Positions 25,729 to 37,300 of a stretch of 64,000 nt of DNA are shown one piece after another. The translations under genes and the position numbers were made by a program. The notes beneath the pieces are model-generated. The model searched no databases. It had not been told where the DNA came from and saw only the letters and a list, made by a program, of their open reading frames with translations. Source of the DNA: an uncultured Oscillospiraceae bacterium (lineage in GTDB: Bacteria; Bacillota; Clostridia; Oscillospirales; Oscillospiraceae). Location: positions 3,815 through 67,814 of the forward strand of contig CAKTNW010000009.1 in NCBI GenBank assembly GCA_934589145.1, given 5' to 3'. Each line of letters begins with the position of its first letter. Position 1 is the stretch's first letter.

Positions 25729-26880
25729 TATCGTATCCTGCGCCGCCGCGCTGGTGCTGGCGCTGACGCTGTGCGTCACCGCCTTCGGCGACAGCGCGTC
25801 CTATGGCGACATGGCTGCATCCATCGCCGCCGCGGAGAAGGCCCAGCTAGGCGTGGCGCAGGACGCCCCGCTGCTGACGGAGGAAAATCTTCCCGCGGGA
25901 AGCTCCGTGTCCGATTGGACGGCCCTTGCCATGGCCCGCGCCGGTGTTGCCGACGACTATGAAGGCTACCTGTCCCGCCTGCAATCCTATGTGGAGCAGA
26001 AGTATGCGGAGAACGGCGGCCTGCATGAGGTAAAAGCCACCGAATACCACCGGATCGCCCTGACCGCGGCGGCCCTGGGCGGCGATCCCACCGCCTTCGG
26101 CACGAAGCCGGACGGTACCGCCATCGACCTGGTGGCCGACGGCACCTATAACTGGCAGGGGGAGAATGAGCTGGGCGCACAGGGTCTCAACGGATGGATC
26201 TTCGCCCTGCTGACCATGGACGCGGTAGGCGCGGAAGTCCCTGCCGACGCCCGGTACAGCCGGGAGAGTATCGTGGATGCCATCGTCTCCGCCCAACTGC
26301 CGGACGGCGGCTTCTCCCTGGGCGGCAGCGATATGGATGTGGATATCACCGCCATGGCCCTGCAGGCGCTGTCCCCCTATCAGGCGCAGTACCCGGAGGC
26401 CATCGACGCGGCGCTGAACGCCCTGTCGGCTGTTCAGCTTCCCTCCGGCGGCTTTGAGAGCTGGGGCGCCCAGAGCAGCGAGAGCGGCGCCCAGGTGATC
26501 CTGGCTCTGTGCGCGCTGGACGTCGATCCCGAGTCGGATGAACGCTTCCAGAAGGCGGAGGGCAACGTGATCGACGCGCTGCTGGCCTTCTGCACGGAGG
26601 ATGGCGGCGTTGCCCACGAGAAGGGCGGCCAGGCCGACGCTATGGCCGGCGAACAGGCCATGCAGGCGCTGGCCGCCATGGCCCTGCGGCAGCAGGGCGC
26701 GGGACGGTTCTTTGACCTGACCGGTGTTCATCCCGTCCAGCTGGAAACGACTCCGGATACCACCACGGAGACCCCCGCGGAGAGCGGCACGTCCTTCCCT
26801 GTTCTGCCTGTTATATTGATCGTCGCCGCCATCGCGGCGGCACTGGTGCTGATACTGCGAAAGAAAAGAGAGAAAAAAGC

Positions 26881-26884
<4 letters not shown>
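25712..26884 (+). CDS. Membrane-anchored alpha/alpha-toroid protein (transcobalamin N-terminal-like)
   Basis: This 390-residue protein has a signal peptide (about 1-26, ending TAFG), then an alpha-helical region (30-345) with repeated LPDGGFSLGGSD, LPSGGFESWG and TEDGGVAHEKGG motifs. Each precedes a helix such as DITAMALQALS. This is the prenyltransferase/squalene-cyclase-like alpha6-alpha6 barrel also used by the N-terminal half of transcobalamin and intrinsic factor. The C-terminus has one transmembrane helix (about 361-382) and RKKREKK, so the domain faces outside. Next to the DUF4430 protein it completes the two halves of a transcobalamin. Corrinoid binding is inferred, not shown. It overlaps moxR by 4 bases. 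Confidence 0.82.
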
Positions 26885-27819
<935 letters not shown>

Positions 27820-27821
27820 CC

Positions 27822-28964
27822 ATGACGGCTTTGCTTGTGTGGCTGGTGTGTCTTGTCTGTGCCGCGCTGTGGTATGTGCTGACCGCCTCCGCCGCGGCCC
27901 TGACGGCGGCTGCCGCTCTGGTGCTGGCTGCCCTGTCGGGCATTATCATGGCGCTGGCTGCCCGCCGCCGCGTGACGGTGGAGTGGGAGACGCCCCAGAC
28001 CGGCGTGGCCCACCAGCCCTGTACCCTGACGGTGCGGGCCGTCAATGGCTCGGCGCTGCCCCTGCCCTGCATCCGTGTCTGGCTGCGGACAGAGAACCTG
28101 CTGACGGGCCAGACGGCCGCCATGACCCTGCCCCTGTCCGCCCCGCCCCGCCGCGCCGGAGAGCGCCGGGTGACGCTGGAGGATCCCCTGTGCGGCGTCT
28201 ACCGCCTGCGTGTGGAAAAGGCCCGGGTCTATGACCTGCTGGGGCTGGTCGGCTTCGTCCTGCCCGCCATGGAGCGGCGGGAGTTCCCGGTGGAGCCCGA
28301 CCTGTTGGAACTGCGGCTGAACCTGCCTCTGCGCACCGGCGTCAGCGACGACAGCGACAGCTATTCCCAGGAGCGGCCCGGCTATGACTTTGCCGATACC
28401 TTCCAACTGCGGGAGTACGTTCCCGGCGACAGTGCCAAGCAGATCCACTGGAAGCTCAGCAGCAAGCTGGACCGTCTGGTGGTCCGTGACCCCGGTCTGC
28501 CGCTGGAGCGCAGCGTCCTGCTGCTGTGGGAGCGCCGGGCGGAGCGCGAGACGCCCCGTCAGGCCAGCGCCATGGCGGAGCTGGTGGTCTCCCTGGCCCG
28601 GGAGCTGCTGCGGCAGGGCGTCCGCTGCCAGGCGGCGTGGAACGATGCCGCCGGACAGGACTGCGCCCTGTATGAATTAGAGGACGAGACGGCGCTGTAC
28701 GACATGCTGCCCAAGCTGCTATCCGCCGCCGCAAGTCCTGGACTGGAGAGCGTGGCGGAGCTGTATCTCCGCCAATACGGCCGCCCCAGCGGCAAGACCG
28801 TGTATATCTCCGCCGGAGACTGTCCCGCCCTGGAGCGGTTGTGCGACCCGGCGGAGCTGGTGGGCCTGTTCTGCGCCGCCGAAGCGCCCCGGGACTTCCC
28901 CGGCCGCAGCTATTGCTTCGATCCCGCCGCGGAGGACGCGCTGTACGAGATCGACCTGTATTGA
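27822..28964 (+). CDS. DUF58 (vWA-like) membrane protein
   Basis: This 380-residue protein has two N-terminal transmembrane helices (about 3-45). The DUF58 signature is PGYDFADTFQLREYVPGDS then QIHWKLSSKLDRLVVRD (about 186-228). The C-terminal half resembles a von Willebrand A fold, though no perfect MIDAS motif is evident. It starts 3 bases after moxR. DUF58 and MoxR proteins act together; the exact role is unknown. Confidence 0.9.
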   Translation: MTALLVWLVCLVCAALWYVLTASAAALTAAAALVLAALSGIIMALAARRRVTVEWETPQTGVAHQPCTLTVRAVNGSALPLPCIRVWLRTENLLTGQTAAMTLPLSAPPRRAGERRVTLEDPLCGVYRLRVEKARVYDLLGLVGFVLPAMERREFPVEPDLLELRLNLPLRTGVSDDSDSYSQERPGYDFADTFQLREYVPGDSAKQIHWKLSSKLDRLVVRDPGLPLERSVLLLWERRAERETPRQASAMAELVVSLARELLRQGVRCQAAWNDAAGQDCALYELEDETALYDMLPKLLSAAASPGLESVAELYLRQYGRPSGKTVYISAGDCPALERLCDPAELVGLFCAAEAPRDFPGRSYCFDPAAEDALYEIDLY

Positions 28965-28990
28965 CCGACTGTTTTATAAGAGGTACCCCT

Positions 28991-31309
28991 TTGAAGAACG
29001 AAAACGCCCTGACCCTGACGCCTGTCCGGGAGACAATTTCATCTCTGCCCCTGGCTGTCGCGGAGCGCGGTCTCGGGGCGCTGCTGGTGTACGCCGGACT
29101 GCTGGGCGCCATGTGCGCCGCCTTCGGCTGGCAGCCCGCGTGGGCGGCCATGGCCCTGGGCACAGCGACGCTGCTGCTGGCCGTATGGTGCGCCATGGGC
29201 CGCGGCTGGCGGCAATGGCTCCCTGTGGGACTGGCGCTGCTGGCCGCCGCGTGGTGCCTGCTGCTGCCCCAGGCGAGGGACAGCGCCGCCGGGCTTATTA
29301 ACAGCGTGCTGGCCTATGTCCAGGCCCTGACGGGACGCATCCATCTGCCCCTGGCCTGTGAGGAGACCGCAGCCCTCTGGGCCGCCATCCCCGCCTGCAT
29401 GGTGCTGGGCGCCCTGCTGGGCTCTCTGGCGGTCTATGCTCCGGTATCGGGGCCTGTGCTGGCGCTGGGCTGCGTGGTACTGGCCATGGTGAAGGGCGAA
29501 GGCAGCGGTCTGTGGCTGGCCATTCTGTGTCTGGGCGCGGCGCTGCTGTGTCTGGGCCGGAGAAAGAGCTGCCGCCCCACCCCCGCTGTATCGTTGTGGA
29601 CGGCGGCGCTGCTGCTGGTCCTCGGTGCGCTGACAGCGGGCGTCGTGGCCCTGACGGGCCTGAATACAACATTGAACCCGGAGCGCGCCAACGATTCCCT
29701 TCGTCAAAGCATCCACGCCCTGCGTTATGAGAGCGCCCATCAGGCCATGCCGGAGGGCGACTTTGCCGCCGGTGTGGATTTCTCCGATACTCCCATGCTG
29801 GAGGTGACGCTGTCCCAGCCGGAAGCCCTGTATCTCCGCGGCTTTATCGGCCAGCGCTATACCCGCCAGGGCTGGGAGAATCTGAGTGCCGAGAGCCTGT
29901 CCCAGCAGGCGGGAGACGTCTATTGGCTGCAGAGCAATGACTTCTTTGCCCAGACCCAGTTGAGCCGCCTGGCCTCCCTACTGAATTTGGATACCCCTGC
30001 TATTGATGTGCAGGTGGATGTGTCCGGCGCCTGCCGCCGCTATGCCATCCTGCCCTATGAGCTGTCCGGCAGTGAGCGATGCGATACCGCCCAGCTGCGT
30101 GATACCCTGCCCGGCGGCGGACGGCACGACACCTATGCCGCCACCGGCAACCTGACTGCCCGGGCCTATGAGCTGCTGGACATATTGAGCCAGCATCTGG
30201 ATGACCCGGCCCTGAAAACGTATCTGACCCAGGAGACGGCCTACCGTCAACTGGTTTACGAGAATTACCTGACCATCCCCGAGGATACCCAGAAAACGCT
30301 GGCGGCGTTTCTGGGCAAGGCTCCGGCGTCCATCACCTCCTACGAGGCCAAGACCCGGATCCTGACCTGCCTGGCGGATACGGTGGAATATGACGAGAGC
30401 CCCGTGGAGCTGCCGCCGGACACCGATCCCGTCAGCAGCTTTCTGCAGGAGACGGGCCGGGGCAGCGCCGTGCAGTACGCTACGGCGGCTGTCATGATGC
30501 TGCGCTACTACGGCATTCCCGCCCGGTATGTGGAGGGCTACATCATCACGCCGGACATGGTGTCCGGCAAGAGCGGTGAGACGACCGTTACCCTTACCGG
30601 CAACGACGCCCACGCCTGGGCGGAGTACTATGAGGACGGCGTGGGCTGGATCCCCTTCGAGACCGCTACCCCTTATCTGGGCGTCATGCCCCAGTCCGAT
30701 TGGCGCTGGTTCCAGCCGGATGACAACGCCGACCTGACCGGCTCCAAGGCCCAGGAGGGCGGCGGAAGCCAGAACCGTACCGTCCGCCACAGCACGGTGG
30801 AGACACTGGACGAGTCCACGGATCAGCCGGAGACCATCACCATCTGGCAGGAATTTTCCTCCACGCTGCAGGGTCTGTCCGCCGTTCACGCGGGCCGCTG
30901 GCTGCTGCTGTTGCTGCTGCTGGCCCTGATCGCGCTGGTGCTGGCGGTGATCCTGCGCCGCCGCCGCGTATGCCGCCGCCGCCGGATCGACTTTGAAAGT
31001 GCCGACTGTGCCCGCGGCACCGCCGCCCTGTTCGCCTATGCCATGGAGCTGATGTGGCGCGGCGGCCTGCCCCGGGAAAACGGCTCTCTGCTCCAGCAGG
31101 ACGAGGCCGTGTCAGCCTGGGCGGGAAAGCCGGTGGATTTCCGATCCTTGGCCTGGATGAATGCCGAGGCCTGTTACAGCGCGCACCCCATCACCGAGAC
31201 CCAGCGTGCCCAGATGCGGTACTTTGCTGACGACACGCTGCAAAGCTTCCGCCGGAGGCTGAAGCCCTGGCAGAAGCTGTACCAGAAATGGATCCAATGC
31301 ATGTATTAA
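28991..31309 (+). CDS. Transglutaminase-like membrane protein, catalytic Cys absent
   Basis: This 772-residue protein starts with TTG at 28991 (AAGAGG 8 bases before). There are at least five N-terminal transmembrane helices (about 20-240), an extracytoplasmic region and a transglutaminase-like core, followed by a C-terminal helix (about 636-658) and a cytoplasmic tail. The core contains GIPARYVEGY and DAHAWAEYY and ends GWIPFETATP, but the position expected for the active-site Cys (pattern G-x-C-x-x-F/Y-A) is Ala (GSAVQYA, about residue 493), and the usual Asp is replaced by Glu. It is probably a non-catalytic scaffold or peptide-binding domain. It belongs to the MoxR-DUF58-transglutaminase set. 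Confidence 0.88.
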   Translation: MKNENALTLTPVRETISSLPLAVAERGLGALLVYAGLLGAMCAAFGWQPAWAAMALGTATLLLAVWCAMGRGWRQWLPVGLALLAAAWCLLLPQARDSAAGLINSVLAYVQALTGRIHLPLACEETAALWAAIPACMVLGALLGSLAVYAPVSGPVLALGCVVLAMVKGEGSGLWLAILCLGAALLCLGRRKSCRPTPAVSLWTAALLLVLGALTAGVVALTGLNTTLNPERANDSLRQSIHALRYESAHQAMPEGDFAAGVDFSDTPMLEVTLSQPEALYLRGFIGQRYTRQGWENLSAESLSQQAGDVYWLQSNDFFAQTQLSRLASLLNLDTPAIDVQVDVSGACRRYAILPYELSGSERCDTAQLRDTLPGGGRHDTYAATGNLTARAYELLDILSQHLDDPALKTYLTQETAYRQLVYENYLTIPEDTQKTLAAFLGKAPASITSYEAKTRILTCLADTVEYDESPVELPPDTDPVSSFLQETGRGSAVQYATAAVMMLRYYGIPARYVEGYIITPDMVSGKSGETTVTLTGNDAHAWAEYYEDGVGWIPFETATPYLGVMPQSDWRWFQPDDNADLTGSKAQEGGGSQNRTVRHSTVETLDESTDQPETITIWQEFSSTLQGLSAVHAGRWLLLLLLLALIALVLAVILRRRRVCRRRRIDFESADCARGTAALFAYAMELMWRGGLPRENGSLLQQDEAVSAWAGKPVDFRSLAWMNAEACYSAHPITETQRAQMRYFADDTLQSFRRRLKPWQKLYQKWIQCMY

Positions 31310-31322
31310 GGAGGAAAAGCGG

Positions 31323-34300
31323 ATGAAAAAACGGATCGTATCGCTTTTCATGGCGCTGGTCATGACCCTGTCCCTGCTGCCCTCTGCATGGGCGGCGGAG
31401 CTGACCGCTCCGCAGGAGGATGCTGCCTCGACAGTGGAACCGTCCGCGCAGGAAGTGCCGACTGCCGCTGCGGAAGCGATGTCCGCCGCGGAGCAGGATG
31501 CCGAAGCAGAGCTGACCGAGGAAAACAGCTTCCTGCTGCTGGCTTCCAACGGCGTCAAGGTCATTATTGAGCCTGAGCGGGTAGCTTATCAGCCCGGCGA
31601 CACCGTGGCCCAGGCGCTGGAGCGCACCGGCCATGCTTTTACCGGCCTTGAATTGGAATACATCTCCGCCATCGACGGCAGCGAGGGCTCCTATAACCGT
31701 TATAACGACAAGGGCGGTTATGACCTGGCCCAAAGCGCGGCGCAGATCAAGGCGTTCATGTTTGTGACGTTCTCCTTTGATAAAAAGACGGCGGAGGCGC
31801 AGGCCACGGCGCTGTACTGTATGGCAGACCAGATGCTGGCATGGGAAAAAGCCGAAGCCCCCGTACAGAAATTTGCCCGGCAGGCGTATGACGCCGCCCA
31901 CGAGGCTTTGCTGGACGGCGGCGACTTCGCCGCGCTGGCGGATACCCTCCAGCAGAGAATGGCGCAGTATCAGGATTTCCTGGACGCGGAGAAGTATCCT
32001 CTGTCCCTGACCTTTCGGGACAGTAGCGGCGAAGCGTTGACAGAGTATACCTTTGTGGCGGAGAATCCCTACGGTACTTGCGAAACCTTTACCCAGGACG
32101 ACACGCTGGCGCTGGCTGCCGGCGACTATACCTTTACCCTGACCTCCGGCTATAATGGCGCTTTCGGAGCCATCACCGTGGACGAGGGCGGCGCCGTAAC
32201 CGTAGGCGGCCAGACGGTCAAGACACTCAAAGTTCCCCAGGGGCTGGAGTGGATCGCGCAGCCCCGGCTGCTGACGGTAACAAACGGCGACCCCGAGAAG
32301 GATATCTATCCCGCGGAAGGCGGCCAGAACCATACCTCCATGGCACTGCTGCCGGATACGGTGAGCCGCCGCGGCCAGCTGTATCTCTACGCTGTGCCCG
32401 GCGCGGATGCCGCTGCTGGTCAGTGGAACGGCGGGGCGCTATCGCTTTACGCCTGCTATACCACCGTGACCGGCAAAGAGCAGGCGATCAAGCGCGCCTG
32501 GCTCTCTGACAGCGACGCGCTGACCGACCTGGTGGGAACCGGGATCCAAGGCAGTACCCTCCGCCTGGAAGCCCGGGCCGCCACGGACGGTTATACCATG
32601 TACCAAACCTGGACGACGGAACTGGAACGTGTTCCCACGCTTTGCGCCCTGTCCGTAACGGCGGACGGCATCGCCCAGAACATCGGCTTCCGCAGCGGGG
32701 TCAATGATTACACCTGTACCGTTACCTCGGATTCCGTGGAGCTGACGCCTGCCGGTTTCGGCGGCGCGTATACCGTTACCGTCAATGGAGAGCCCCTGAC
32801 CGATGGCCGTTATGTCCTGCCTCTGGCCGAGGGTGAGACGGTGGTCTCCGTGACCGTGGCGGCGGATAACGGCCGCGCAAACACCTATACCATCACCTTT
32901 GCACGCGTCCCCGCTGTTGCGGTCACCGTGACGCACGACGCGGATGTGACCGTGAAGATCTACAACGCTGCCGGCGCGGAGATCGGCTGCAGCGAAGACG
33001 GCACATACCCCCTGACGCCTGGCGGCAGCTATGTGTATATCGCCACCAAGGCGGTGTATTATCACACCACCGGCGCGTTTACCGTGCAGGATGGCCTGGT
33101 GGTGGAAGTGGCCGCCCCCTCTACGGAGGATCATCTGAACAGTCTGACACTGGCTTCCGCCGTGAATAAGGCACAGAGCGATAAATACCTGGCGGAGGAA
33201 GATTTCCAGAAGGCGCGGCATACCTACGAGGCGCGCGTTGATGATAGTAACGACGCCCTTTATGCCTGGGCAGAAGCGGACGATGGCTGTACCGTCGCGG
33301 CCATGCAGCAAAGCGGCGGCGAGACACCGATCCCCGGTAAGCAGGATCGCGGCACCAAGATCGACGGCGGCGTGACCACCGGTGCACAGACGCAGGTCTT
33401 TACCGTCCGAGTGTCGTCCCCGCGGGAGGAGAACGTTCAGCACTATCAGGAGTATCAGGTGACCTTCTGCAAGGATCTGACGCTGTTCGACGCAGAACTG
33501 GCCGTCGACGGCGCGGAGACCGCCTTTTATCAGGTGGCCGATGGCCAGGTCACAGATATCCCCTATTTTGATGGTGAGAAGTACGACTACCGTGCCACCA
33601 TTGTCCGCGCCGCCGAAGAGGCGGAATTTACCGTTACCCTGCCCTACGAGGGCAACACTCTGCGTGTCAACGATGTGGATTATCCCCTGGATACCGATCC
33701 GGAAACCGGAAAAGCTCTGCTGACGACCACCGTCACCCTGCCGCTGGACAGTACCAAGGATGAAGAAGCATTTGTCCTGACCGCCCATAACAGCGAGAGC
33801 GCCGATGCCCTGCCGCATACCTATACGGTGACATTGAAGAAGGGCGACCCTATTTCCACCACTATTATCGTGGCTGACAGCAAAGGCGAGACCATTGACG
33901 GCGCGCTGGCGGCGGTATACGATGGCCGCAGCAATACCCGTGTCTGGCCGGACGCGAACGGGAATTTCCAGCTGGTGGACGGCCTGTCCTACACCTGTGT
34001 GGCCACCTGTGCCGGGTATGTGGGCGCATCTGAGGAATTTACCGCCGGCGCGAAAGCGAGCACGATCACCATAAAATTGACCGCCGCGCCTGATAGCTCC
34101 TATGGCGAAGGCGTTACCTCCCGCTGGCCCTCCTTCCGGGGCAATGATGACGCCAACGGCGTGGTAACGGACGCAACCCCTATCTCTCGGGAGACGGCGG
34201 TGCTCAGCTGGGCCAACAAACTGGGCTCCGGCTATGATTCCTCCGCCGTCAGCTGCCCCATCCTCATTACAGAGGGCGACGTGGATTACCTGATCGTATA

Positions 34301-37300
34301 CAGCGGTACCACGCTGTATAAGGTAGAGTCCGTCACCGGCACGGTGGTAGCCACCGGTGATATGTACTGCACTTCAAGCTTTGCCATCAACTCCGCCACC
34401 TATGGCGACGGGATGCTGTTCGTGGCGCTGAAGGACGGCATTGTCCAGGCGTTTGACGCCGCTACGCTGCGATCCCTTTGGCTGTATCAGGATCCCTTGA
34501 AGGGCCAGCCCAACTGCCCCATCACCTATTACGACGGCTATCTCTATACCGGCTTCTGGAACAGCGAGACCAAGAACGCCAACTATATCTGCCTGTCCGC
34601 CACCGATGAGGATCCCTCCCAGACCATGGAGCGCAAGCTGGCCCGCTGGACCAGCGCTTCCGCCGGCGGCTTCTATTGGGCGGGCGCCTACGTCTGTGAC
34701 GACTATCTGCTGGTAGGTACCGACGACGGCGACAGCCGGTACCTGAACTATACCGGCGCGGTGCTGTGCATCGACCCGGATACCGGCGCGGTGCTGGACA
34801 AGCTGGAGGGCCTGCGGGGTGACGTCCGCTGCAACATCGCCAAGGCCGGCGACCGGTTCTATTTCACCTCAAAGGGCGGCTATTTCTACTCAGTCAGCAT
34901 GAATGGCACCAGCTTTGACCGGGACAGCCTGAAAAAGATCTATCTGGACAACGGCGGCAATGACGAGAGCCGTCCGCCAATGAGCACCTGCACGCCCGTG
35001 GTGTACAACGGACGGGCCTATATCGGCGTATCCGGCACCTCTCAGTTCGGCGCGTATTCCGGCCATAACATTACCGTCATCGACCTGGCCACCTGGAGCA
35101 TCGCTTACACGGTGCCCACCATGGGCTACCCCCAGACCTCTGGCCTGCTGACCACTGCCTATGACGGCAGCGTGTACGTTTATTTCTTCGACAATTACAC
35201 GCCTGGCAAGCTGCGGCTGCTGAAGGATAAGCCCGGCCAGCGCTCGGCGGAGCTGATCACCCAGGAGGTCAATACCGTACAGGACGATGAACAGGTCATT
35301 GACGCGGCCTATGCCCTGTTCACTCCGGTGGATGATCAGGCCCAGTATGCCATCTGCTCGCCGATCTCCGACGAATACGGCACGCTGTATTTCAAGAACG
35401 ATTCCGCGAACCTGATGGCGCTGACCAATACCGTTACCAAAATGACGGTCACCAAGCAGCCGGCCAAAACTACCTATCAGGCGGGCGAGACCTTTGACCC
35501 CGCCGGCATGGAGATCACCCTGACCTATGCCAACGGCAAGACCCGCACGCTGCCCGCCAGCCGCACCATCAACGGCAAAACCATTCCGTATTTCACCTGG
35601 AACGCGAAGGTGACGGAGGATGACGAGGACTTCGTCATCAACTTCGCTCCCCTTATGTACAGCAGCGACGAGACCGGCGCGGCTGTGGCCGTGACCCAGA
35701 CCGCCACCCTGCGCCTGACGGTCATACCGATCGAATACCCTGACGGTGATGTCAACGGCGACGGTGTGGTGGATGTATACGACGTCCAGCGGCTGTATGA
35801 GCATTGCTGCGGCATCAAGGAACTGAGTATTCCGGCACAGGAACGTTCCGATTTTAACCATGATGACAGGGCGGACGTTCTGGATCTGCAGATGCTCTAC
35901 ACGTTCCTGATCTCCGGCAAGTGGGAAAACGCCTCCAGCAGCACTCGGGCAGCCGCCATGAAGACCTCCGCCGCCCAAACAGAGGACACCCAGCAGAGCC
36001 AGACGCACCTGCTTTCCGTAAGCAATGTGCTGGCAGCCTGGAGCCGCAAGGGAAGCGGCGATCAGAAGAGCGGCGCGCAGGCCAGGCCGACAGCGGCGGT
36101 TCTGACGCAGACGGCTGCCGTGAAGCAGCTTGCCTCGTCCAGCAAATACCCCAAGGGCGACGTCAATGGTGATCATACGGTAGACGTATACGATCTGCAG
36201 CGGTTGTATGAGCATTGCAGTGAGAGCAACAAATTAGGCATCACGGCCCAGAATCGTGCCGATCTCAACGGCGACGGATTCGCCAATATCCTGGATCTGC
36301 AAATGCTTTACACCTTCCTTGTTTCCGGCAAGTGGGAAACATCTCCCAGCGATACCCACGCCATTACGGTAAAGACCACCGCTCCGCAGACAGCGGAGAC
36401 CGAGCAGGGCAAGGAATACAAGCTGCGGATGAGCGATGTGTTCACCACCTGCGGCCATGACGTCACTTATACCCTGGACGGCGGCGACCACGGCACCCAT
36501 ACCAAGCTGGCATCGGACGCTGACGGCCGGTTCTTGTCTTTCGCCCGCCCCGAAACAGGAACGGATACCCTTACCATTACGGCCACATGCACGCAAGACA
36601 AGACGGTCACAGCCACCCATACCATCGCCATCACTGTTACCGAGGGCGAGGCGGGGGACGAGCGCCAGTACGGCTATGACGAGACCCCCGCCAGCAGCGT
36701 CACCGTCTATGTGACCATCTCCAACGACGGTGTGCCCATCATCGGCAACGATAAAGACCACACGATTCTCTCCCATCTGAAGGTAGAGGTGCCCTACTTC
36801 GATCTGGCCAACTACGGTCTGGAGGAGTTCTACCGCTATGGCACCGATGGCGGCCGTGGCGGCTATGTCAATGAGGATCTGATCCGCCGCCCCACGGCGC
36901 TGCATCTGTACCTTTACATGCTGGGTGTCTACTGTCAGGGATATAAACCCGAACAGGTGAAAAACGGCGAAGCGGAGATTGTGGGTGCCGTCTCCAACCA
37001 CACAGTTTACGACGACTTGCTGGAGAATCCTGCACCGGCGAACTGGGGCGAGAAGTTGGCGCTGAACATTACCGGCTCTGCCACCAGCATGTATATGCAG
37101 CAGTTCTGGGGCCACGATGAAAACTTGATGTACTACCGCAACCATGTGTATCCCCTGATGTCCCCCGGCTGGGGCAGCACAGCGGACTATATTCTGCTGT
37201 CTGATGGCGATACCATCGACCTGGCCATGTTCAGCGACTGGAAGTTCTGGAGCGACGGCGGTGCGTTCGTCTGCTTTGACAAGGACGAATATAATCTCGA

